Shown here one piece after another: positions 20,801-28,700 of a stretch of DNA of 64,000 nucleotides; the first letter of the stretch is position 1; every line of letters starts with the position of its first letter. The position numbers and the translations under genes were made by a program. The DNA is from Diplonema japonicum (Eukaryota > Euglenozoa > Diplonemea > Diplonemida > Diplonemidae): NCBI GenBank assembly GCA_964019335.1, contig OZ025713.1, positions 124,001-188,000 of the forward strand. Reading direction: 5' to 3'. The notes under the pieces were generated by a model. That model made no database searches and was not told where the DNA came from. It worked only from the letters and a program-made list of their open reading frames with translations.

Positions 20801-23347
20801 TGTGTCAGGGGCTTGGGTTGGAGGTGCAGGGGTCGGCGGGGAGGGAGTGATCGGTGCTGGAGTGTCGGGTGAAGGGGTGTCAGGAGCAAGCGTGTCGGGT
20901 GCTGGTGTCGAAGGAAATGGGGTAGAGGGGGCAAGTGTGGGCGGAACAGGTGTGAGGGGTGCCGGTGTGTCAGGTGCAGGGGTCAGGGGTGCTGAGGTGG
21001 GAGGTGAATCAGTAGGAGGAACTGGCGTATCGGGTGCCGGTGTGTGGGGTGATGGTGTAGGAGGGGCGGGAGTATCGGGTGCTGGTGTAGGTAGCACAGG
21101 GGTTGCTGGAGCAGGAGTAGGGGGTGATGACGTGAGAGGAGTTGGCGTATCAGGTGCTGGTGTAGGTGGCACAGGGGTTGCTGGAGCAGGAGTGGTGGGA
21201 ACAAGTGTATTAGGAGCTGGAGTGGGTGGCGCAGGGGTAGAAGGAAGTGGCGTATTGGGCACCTGAGTAGGTGGCGCAGGTGTGGGCGGTGCAGGCGTTG
21301 ATGGTACAGGAGTGGGGGGTGATGGTGTGGGAGGTGAATCAGTCGGAGGAACTGGCGTATCGGGTGCCGGAGTGGGGGGTGCTGGTGTAAGAGGAGCAGG
21401 TGTATCGGGTGCTGGTGTTGATGGCACGGGGGTTGCTGGAGCAGGAGTGGGGGGAACTGGGGTGGGGGGTGAAAGGGTAGGGGGAGCAGGTGTTGCTGGT
21501 GCCGGAGTAAGGGGTGAGGACGTGAGAGGAGCTGGTGTATCAGGTGCTGGTGTAGGTGGCACAGGGGTTGCTGGGGCAGGAGTGGGGGGGACTGGTGTCG
21601 GTGGTGAATCAGTCGGAGGAACTGGAGTGGGGGGTGATGGGGTAGGGGGAGCGGGTGTTGCTGGTGCAGGAGTGGGGGGTGCTAGCGTGACAGGAGCTGG
21701 TGTATCAGGTGCTGGAGTGGAAGGCACAGGGGTTGCTGGAGCAGGAGTGGGGGGGACAGGTGTGGGGGGTGCTGGTGTCGGTGGTGAATCAGTCGGAGGA
21801 ACTGGGGTGGGGGGTGCAGGAGTGGGTGGTGCTGGTGTGGGAGGAGCCGGTGTCGGGGGTACAGGAGTAGCGGGTGATGGGGTAGGGGGAGCGGGTGTAG
21901 CTGGTGCAGGAGTGGGGGGTGCTGGTGTGAGAGGAGCTAGCGTATCAGGTGCAGGAGTGGGTGGCACAGGGGTTGCTGGGGCAGGAGTGGGGGGGACAGG
22001 TGTGGGGGGTGCTGGTGTCGGTGGCGAATCAGTAGGAGGAACTGGGGTGGGGGGTGCAGGAGTGGGAGGTGCAGGAGTGGGTGGTGCTGGTGTAGGAGGA
22101 GCCGGTGTCGGGGGTACAGGAGTGGCGGGTGATGGGGTAGGGGGAGCAGGTGTGGCTGGAGCAGGAGTGGGTGGTGCTGGTGTGGGAGGAGCCGGTGTCG
22201 GGGGTACAGGAGTAGCAGGTGATGGGGTAGGAGGAACGGGAGTATCGGGTGCTGGAGTGGGTGGCACAGGGGTTGCTGGAGATACTGTCGGTGGTGCTTG
22301 AGTGGGAGGGACGAGTGTATCGGGTGCAACTGTCGGGACAGCTGTAGGTCCAGCTGCGTTGATGTCAATGACATGCACACCATGTTCGAAAGCGGCTACA
22401 AAAATATAAGGATCTGTGAAGACAAGCCCCCTCGGCCTGCCAGGTGTCTGGATCAGCTCTGTGAATGAGGGCATCGCCTTGTCCGTCACGTCCACAACAG
22501 CCACCCCGCTGTTACCGCCCGTTGCGCTTTCGCAGGCCACATACAAGGTGTTGGAGCTCCACACGACGTCGTTGCAGTTCAAAGAGAGATCCAATTGTGC
22601 GAGGATGGTGGGTGCCATTGTGTTGGTGGCATCAAGGATGTGAATCCCTCCTGTCCAGGGCCCCTTTGTGGAAGACGCCACATAGACGAACTCGTTCACG
22701 TTGTAGACACCCTCGCCTGTGCCGAGGATGTTGGTAGTGCTGAGGATGTCCATGGTGGTGAAAGCGTTCGAGATGTCAGCAATGTGGACCTTTCCAGACT
22801 CGGTACCGTAGGCAAGGTCCAGGTTGGTGTTGATGGTGAAGCCACGGGCTTTGAAGCTGAGCTTGCTATTCTCTAACTGGTAGGAAGAGACCTGAATGCT
22901 CGACATCCCTGTGCTCCCATCACTCGCCACGAAGAGGGTATCGTCCATCTCGTCCAAGTAGCTGTACCTCTGGCTGTACCTCACGACACTGGCTGTCTCC
23001 ATCATAGGGACCGTGGAAATGTCGTATTGCTTGATCTTCCCTGACCCCGCGTACGGGACGTGCATTGTTGTCCTTGCGGCGTTGACCGATATCCTCCCAG
23101 GCCCGTCAAGGGTGCCCTGTGTGTCCAGGCTGTCTAGCACCGTCAAGGCAGGCAGTGCTGACACATCAATGATCTCCAGCTCGTCTTCTTCTGTGTGCGC
23201 GACATATAAGAAGTCCCCGTTCTTCGTGATGTAATGTGCCCTTGGCCGCGCCATCATGTTGGTGGTGGCGATGATGCTTGCTTGCGTTGCCACCTCCGCC
23301 GCCCACATCAGCATCAGCAGTGCTGAGACCACGTGCTTCACAGTCAT
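17846..23347 (-). CDS. Family-1 surface protein: LVIVD propeller, Pro/Thr stalk, seven-helix membrane domain (single exon)
   Basis: 1833 aa, one uninterrupted frame from an ATG at 23345-23347. Signal peptide (MTVKHVVSALLMLMWAAEV), LVIVD beta-propeller to about residue 340 with FLYVAHTEEDELEIIDVS and GVHVIDINAAG blades, and a stalk of about 800 residues of Pro-Thr-Pro-Ala-type repeats. Then comes an ectodomain with conserved Cys (GKRFQCRI, CGGGAC, CECGVGC), about seven hydrophobic helices and a tail with an acidic cluster and Ser/Arg-rich end (SLGRRALI). The seven-helix part is loosely reminiscent of TRP/flavin-carrier-type channels, but I see no diagnostic motif. The propeller is about 97% identical to that of the gene at 7837-12884. 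The C-terminal 2122 bp (17954-20075) is almost identical to 25807-27928 of the next gene. Likely surface exposed; adhesion, sensing or channel roles are all possible. Confidence 0.88.
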   Translation of the reverse strand: MTVKHVVSALLMLMWAAEVATQASIIATTNMMARPRAHYITKNGDFLYVAHTEEDELEIIDVSALPALTVLDSLDTQGTLDGPGRISVNAARTTMHVPYAGSGKIKQYDISTVPMMETASVVRYSQRYSYLDEMDDTLFVASDGSTGMSSIQVSSYQLENSKLSFKARGFTINTNLDLAYGTESGKVHIADISNAFTTMDILSTTNILGTGEGVYNVNEFVYVASSTKGPWTGGIHILDATNTMAPTILAQLDLSLNCNDVVWSSNTLYVACESATGGNSGVAVVDVTDKAMPSFTELIQTPGRPRGLVFTDPYIFVAAFEHGVHVIDINAAGPTAVPTVAPDTLVPPTQAPPTVSPATPVPPTPAPDTPVPPTPSPATPVPPTPAPPTPAPPTPAPATPAPPTPSPATPVPPTPAPPTPAPPTPAPPTPAPPTPVPPTDSPPTPAPPTPVPPTPAPATPVPPTPAPDTLAPLTPAPPTPAPATPAPPTPSPATPVPPTPAPPTPAPPTPAPPTPVPPTDSPPTPAPPTPVPPTPAPATPVPSTPAPDTPAPVTLAPPTPAPATPAPPTPSPPTPVPPTDSPPTPVPPTPAPATPVPPTPAPDTPAPLTSSPLTPAPATPAPPTLSPPTPVPPTPAPATPVPSTPAPDTPAPLTPAPPTPAPDTPVPPTDSPPTPSPPTPVPSTPAPPTPAPPTQVPNTPLPSTPAPPTPAPNTLVPTTPAPATPVPPTPAPDTPTPLTSSPPTPAPATPVLPTPAPDTPAPPTPSPHTPAPDTPVPPTDSPPTSAPLTPAPDTPAPLTPVPPTLAPSTPFPSTPAPDTLAPDTPSPDTPAPITPSPPTPAPPTQAPDTPVPDSSAPATVSPPTPVPPTSAPDTPSPYTPAPITPSPPTPAPLTQAPETPVPLTPVPDTSAPATVSPPTPIPPTSAPDTTAPDTLPPSTPNPPTSAPLTAAPTLSPPTSSPATLAPDTQSPATLAPDTLVPGTTAAPPTPSPDTAVPTTAPDTPFPATTSPATPLPDTSSPDTPAPATDPPDTLVPGTTAAPPTPAPDTAAPTTAPDTPFPATASPPTPFPETSAPSTPAPNTVAPTTVQPAPPTSAPPTLVPLTQPPTSSPPTVPPSTFVPNTDAPPTTAPATLTPTQTPTSTPATAIPPTALPTAAPPVTASPDGKRFQCRIHPERFTGDVIRGDGGTIRFRLLGRLLEYGSGVPLSVVLIWPGGSMTFGNSGSGRGGRVLGGTPPVTCGGGACVILETDKAPDAAGVGFVASSKQNEEAVTAKVSNGRDGVDLMIRDGNYTGFEGKGEVVAVLLREELFGASGSFVCGSAADGMECECGVGCKVTVQMKGEQNTLPNHEQLEGTTAAATASVTVVAAAVPASASAGPALVRASFVQRMMLCPSDGTTELDRTLNPLGLAIGYDVNKQVNGALVGSVVLQVALAFAAGVAVTFMKWKHPGESTLYILARARVGWSLIPIQFLFGGSVLSCFAALLYSTMGFKVLAAVDLAVFPGLFATYAWRVGRTVPRRAFVNKLHSGGGILQWAFWGKEEWVSWKREGDSVWCGLNGLSYDAYRPGIFRYYLCWELLTTFLMGIVSAWEPLNSDQCMTKAGITATILGVMLLVLLLRPYIAPYENFLDTCVVGMELVVTILITVALGSSHPTDHWTAGVAGQLSMVIVYVILLKFVIDLVVFVVDEYCVWDEKGRKGSFVAHFLCCGNSIEEDDGVYKDVMNIEELQPVPGTVHISNLVPVESSEQMDDDLLGGSVYSFTDLKQQPSSRLQSPRGSRTPRLLSRSVNTTPPLKVGIRSTPSLMVGSASSVFSGSRKQRRDLSLGRRALI
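20080..22345 (-). repeat. Pro/Thr stalk minisatellite (mixed units)
   Basis: Coding tandem repeat of 12-15-bp units encoding PTPAP, DTPAP, PTPVP and variants. Third positions and units vary, so it is more diverged than the stalk at 28310-30010. The equivalent stretches of the gene at 7837-12884 lie at 9780-10589 and 10947-11880. Confidence 0.85.
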
Positions 23348-23972
23348 GAATTGGAGAAAAAAAGGGGTAAGTGCCCCTGTGATGGATGAGGGGGGGGATT
23401 TTCGCGAGTATCAGCAAGGAGAACATGAAGTAAATCTGTGCCTGGAGGGAGAGATAGAGATAGAGAAAGAGAGGGAGCGAGAGAGAGAAAGAGAGAGACA
23501 ATCATCATATTTCCTTTCTTTTTCTTTTTCTTCTTTCTTTTTTAAAAAAAAAAAGGATATTCTTCTCTCTTTCTTCTTCTATTTGTTTATTTTAGTTTTT
23601 TTTACGAATGGGTAAAAAAAAAAAGAAATAGAGAATTCTTTTTTTTTTAAAAAGCTGCAAAAAGATCAAATCATTTTTTTTTTTTGAAAAATGATTTAAG
23701 CATTTTTGGTAACAAAGGAAAAATACTGTAAAACCGATCTCTCAGATGGCAAAGTACAACTGTGAAAACTATGGCTAAGGCAAAAACTTCCGGTATTCTC
23801 TTTAAAGCGCGAATTTGTAAACTTTAAAAAAAGAAAAGAAGAAGAAAAAAAAAGGACATTCCCTTTCTCTTATTTCTTTAACGCTGCAAAAAATTTGCTG
23901 TTGTAGCAACGGCGCAAACAAGAAAAAGAAAAGAACAAAAAAGAAAAAAAATTCACTATGATAGGAACGAAG
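23348..23972. other. Simple-sequence spacer
   Basis: A GA-rich microsatellite (about 23450-23500, gagagagaaagagagagac), then A/T runs. 23755-23815 (atggctaaggcaaaaactt) resembles 43780-43830. No gene. Confidence 0.6.
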
Positions 23973-24272
23973 TGGTTAGCAAACCCGCAACACCAGGTCG
24001 AAGCATTTCGCAAAATCCAGAGCCACGCCCACCAGCTCCTTACCCTCCAACATCGCCTCTTCATACTGAGCTAGGAGGTCCAGTAGTGCCGTCTCCGTGC
24101 CCCGCCCCTTCCGAAAGCTGTGCTGTCTTTCGCAGATCCACCGTTCTTGCCACGGGAGAACCGTCCTCAGCCTGGCGCACGCCCACAGTCGATACACCGC
24201 GCTGGTGACAGTAATCGGCCTGTGGTCCAAGGGGCCGAGGCCTGCCCCCTTCGGTAAAAAAAAGAGATGCCT
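23973..24272 (-). pseudogene. Non-LTR retrotransposon reverse transcriptase fragment
   Basis: The minus strand from about 24272 encodes LPKGAGLGPLDHRPITVTSA followed by VYRLWA, QHSFRKGRGTETALLDL and VALDFAKCFD. These match the early reverse-transcriptase blocks of LINE-type elements (YRPI.LTS, Q.GFR.GR.T, LDF.KAFD). The frame stops at 23976, before the catalytic YADD block, and the 5' side runs into an A-rich segment. It is a short dead fragment of a LINE, different from the VIPER-like element at 48576-52476. Confidence 0.75.
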
Positions 24273-25055
24273 TGGAACGTCCCCCCTTGTCTCTACTTAT
24301 CTACCCCTTCTGAGCCTCGAAAAAAAAAAGAAGAAGAAAAAGACGGCAATGAGACTTGGTTTAATATCACACAAAATATGCGGCGAAAAGAATTATTTTT
24401 TATTTTCCATCCTTTCGCAACGTTGTGACGATTGAAAAAGAAAGGGAGGGAGAAAATAAGAGAAAATACATGAGTTAAAGAGAATAGAGAAAACAAACTA
24501 GAAGTTTATAAAAAAAAAAAAAAGAAAAAAAAAAAACAGTAGTGTTGGCACTTCTTTTAAAGAGAGCATCACGATCTACAAAATGACCGATTCGTAAGGG
24601 GGAGGTAGGAGAGAGCTGTCCTATTCCCTCTAAAAAGAAAGAGGAAAAAAAAAAAAAAAAAAGAACGGGGTAATATTTATTGGTACACAAAGGTGAAAAA
24701 TGAGCAAATCGTCGTGTTTTTCTTTTTTTTTTTTTTGTTGAAGGCCTCGACTCTGCGTGCTCTTAAATAATCTGAAGGTCGTCCTTGAAAATCAGTTTTG
24801 CCAGCTCACCGCTGGCCAGCGCTCTAGAGCGGACGCAGGTAATTGCGAGACAAAAATAATGTGTTTCCCTCCCTCCCCAAAAACAAAAGAAATTGGGTTT
24901 ATTGTGATGTAATCAACAAAAGGGTCAGGTTGCAAAAACGAGTTAAAAAAGAAATAATAATAATAATAAATAAAACACGGCTTTAGTTTTCAACATTCAA
25001 CGCATACAGAATAGTGCTTTCAGGCAAAAAAGCAACGTAAAGAGAGATATCATTT

Positions 25056-25092
<37 letters not shown>

Positions 25093-25752
25093 AAAGGGTA
25101 AGTTTTTTAGTACGAGTGTGACTCAGAAGTCAGCTGGCGGCAAAAAAAAGATATAAACTTCCAAAAAAACAAAGGGGAATAAATGAATTCTTTTCTTCTT
25201 CTTTTTTTTTTTTTTTTATTCTCCATCTTTACTAACCCTTAGACCCCAATATCTTTTTTTTTTGTTCTTCTGAAACCATTCTTTTTTGAAAAAAGAGCAA
25301 AAAAAATGCCACAGTTCACCAAAAAAAAGGCCCCCGTCAAAATAAGGCTAGAAAGTTTTTTTTTTTTTTTTCTTTATTGAGAGTGCAGGCTTCTATGTTT
25401 CTCATTTCCCCCCCTTTTTTCAATCAGGTTTCACACATAGCTGGCAGTCCTATGGTTAAGAAAAAGAAAGAGCAATAAGAAGAAGAAAAAGAAAAACGAG
25501 CTAGAGTACGAAGAGGAAGGAAGGAAGGAAGAAAACAAAAAGAGAGGGTGCTAAATTTTGGTGCGGATGGGGATGCTCACCTGTTCACGAAAACACAGTC
25601 AAACAAAAATGTTCAAAAAGACTCATTCTTGCAGGGGAAGGAAAAAGAAAAAAGAAAAAAGAAAAAAAAGAAAAACGGGAAAAAAAAGCAAGCACCTTCT
25701 GGCCCAGCTACTTTGGTTACAATTGAGATAAAAAAGTAGCTCTTTAATGTTG
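24273..25752. other. Long intergenic, homopolymer-rich
   Basis: Poly-A at 25059-25090 and several T/A runs. A short copy of the atgagttaaag repeat lies near 24472. 25575-25640 (aaaacacagtcaaa, attcttgcagg) resembles 48540-48570. No gene is supportable. Confidence 0.6.
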
Positions 25753-28700
25753 CTAAATCGCCATCACATTGCGACTGTGCTTCACGAGAAGGCTGGACAC
25801 CCTGCTTACTTTAAGGGGAGGGGTGGTGTTTACAGATCTACTCAGCAGTCGTGGAGTACGACTCCCACGAGGGGACTGCAGCCTCGACGAAGGCTGCTGT
25901 TTTAAATCCATGAAGCTATAGACACTGCCCCCCAGAAGATCATCGTCCATCTGTTCAGAGCTCTCCACAGGGACAAGATTTGAAATGTGAACAGTGCCCG
26001 GGACAGGCTGCAGCTCCTCAATGTTCATCACGTCCTTGTACACACCGTCGTCCTCCTCGATGCTGTTCCCGCAGCACAGGAAGTGCGCCACAAACGACCC
26101 CTTCCTCCCCTTCTCGTCCCAGACACAGTACTCGTCCACCACGAACACCACCAAGTCGATCACGAACTTCAGGAGGATCACATACACAATGACCATCGAG
26201 AGCTGTCCTGCAACACCTGCCGTCCAGTGGTCAGTGGGGTGGCTGCTTCCCAAGGCAACGGTGATGAGGATCGTCACGACCAGCTCCATCCCCACCACAC
26301 AGGTGTCCAGGAAGTTCTCGTAAGGTGCGATGTAAGGACGGAGAAGCAGAACCAGCAGCATCACTCCCAGAATGGTCGCCGTGATCCCCGCCTTCGTCAT
26401 GCACTGGTCTGAGTTCAGGGGTTCCCACGCCGACACAATCCCCATCAGGAAGGTGGTGAGGAGTTCCCAGCACAGGTAGTACCTGAAGATCCCAGGGCGG
26501 TAGGCATCGTACGACAGCCCGTTCAGCCCACACCACACACTGTCCCCCTCCCGCTTCCAAGACACCCACTCCTCCTTTCCCCAGAAGGCCCACTGCAGGA
26601 TCCCCCCTCCAGAGTGGAGTTTGTTCACGAAAGCCCTCCGAGGGACCGTCCTCCCTACTCTCCAAGCGTACGTAGCGAACAGCCCAGGGAACACCGCCAG
26701 GTCCACAGCAGCCAGAACCTTGAACCCCATTGTCGAGTAGAGCAGGGCGGCGAAGCACGACAGCACCGACCCCCCGAACAGGAACTGAATCGGGATGAGC
26801 GACCACCCCACACGTGCCCTTGCAAGGATGTACAGTGTGCTCTCCCCAGGGTGTTTCCATTTCATGAAGGTCACAGCGACCCCTGCTGCGAAGGCGAGGG
26901 CCACCTGCAACACCACGCTCCCGACCAGAGCCCCGTTCACCTGTTTGTTCACATCGTACCCAATAGCCAGCCCCAAGGGGTTCAGTGTCCTGTCCAGTTC
27001 CGTCGTCCCATCAGAGGGACACAGCATCATGCGTTGAACGAAGGATGCCCGCACCAAAGCGGGGCCGGCCGATGCAGAGGCCGGTACAGCAGCAGCCACC
27101 ACTGTCACAGAGGCCGTCGCTGCCGCCGTTGTTCCTTCCAGCTGTTCGTGGTTCGGGAGGGTGTTTTGTTCCCCTTTCATCTGCACTGTCACCTTGCACC
27201 CCACCCCGCACTCACACTCCATCCCGTCAGCAGCACTCCCACACACGAACGAGCCGCTTGCCCCGAAAAGCTCTTCCCTCAGGAGAACGGCCACCACCTC
27301 ACCCTTCCCCTCGAACCCTGTGTAGTTCCCGTCTCGTATCATCAGGTCTACCCCGTCACGACCATTGCTCACCTTCGCCGTTACCGCTTCCTCGTTCTGC
27401 TTGCTGGATGCCACGAACCCCACCCCTGCTGCATCAGGTGCCTTGTCAGTCTCCAGAATCACACACGCCCCCCCACCACAGGTCACAGGGGGTGTTCCCC
27501 CAAGCACCCGGCCACCGCGACCACTGCCACTATTTCCGAAGGTCATGGACCCCCCAGGCCAGATGAGGACCACTGACAAAGGAACCCCGGAACCGTATTC
27601 CAAAAGCCGCCCGAGGAGACGGAAGCGAATGGTCCCTCCGTCCCCTCTGATCACATCCCCAGTGAAGCGCTCCGGATGGATCCTACACTGGAACCTCTTT
27701 CCATCAGGTGAGGCTGTGACAGGAGGGGCCGCTGTGGGAAGTGCTGTGGGAGGGATCGCTGTTGCTGGAGTAGAAGTGGGAGTCTGTGTCGGGGTGAGGG
27801 TGGCGGGTGCTGTTGTGGGAGGTACATCGGTGTTGGGGACGAAGGTGGAGGGGGGCACTGTCGGTGGGGAAGACGTCGGGGGCTGTGTGAGGGGCACCAG
27901 GGTGGGGGGTGCTGAGGTAGGGGGTGCCACCGTTGGTACTGCTGTGTCTGGTGCTGCTGTGGAAGGTGTGAAAGTATTGGGAGCTTTCGTGGGAGGAACT
28001 TGTGTTTCGGGAACGGGCGTGTCAGGTACCTGGGTAGCTGGAGCTTCCGTGTCAGGAGGTCGCGTAGCAGGAGGCTGTGTTTTTGGTGCCAGCGTGTCGG
28101 GGGGTTGAGTGTTTGGTGCTGGCGTGTCAGGAGGCGGCGTGTCGGGAGGCTGCGTTTTGGGTACCGGCGTGTAGGGAGGTTGTGTGTCAGGAGATTGCGT
28201 GTCGGGTGCTGGTGTGCTGGGAGCTTGGGTGTCGGGAGATTGCGTATTGGGTGCTGGTGTGTCAGGAGGCTGTGTGAGTCTGTTTGGAGTTTGCGTGACA
28301 GGAGGCTGCGTTATGGGTGCCGGTGTATCGGGTGCTGGTGTGTCAGGTGCCGGTGTGCCGGGCGCTGGTGTATCAGGTGCCGGTGTGTCGGGTGCTGGTG
28401 TGTCAGGTGCCGGTGTGTCGGGTACTGGTGTGTCAGGCGCCGGTGTGTCGGGCGCTGGTGTGTCGGGTGCTGGTGTATCAGGTGCTGGTGTGTCGGGCGC
28501 CTGTGTGTCGGGTGCCGGTGTGTCGGGCGCTGGTGTATCAGGTGCCGGTGTGTCGGGTGCTGGTGTGTCAGGTGCCGGTGTGTCGGGTACTGGTGTGTCA
28601 GGCGCCGGTGTATCGGGTGCTGGTGTGTCGGGCGCTGGTGTATCGGGCGCCGGTGTATCAGGTGCCGGTGTGTCAGGCGCCGGTGTATCGGGTGCTGGTG

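Noticed and set aside
20103-22301. + strand GAGVGG-type frames over the stalks
   Set aside because: Same reason: mirror frames of a Pro/Thr-coding repeat.
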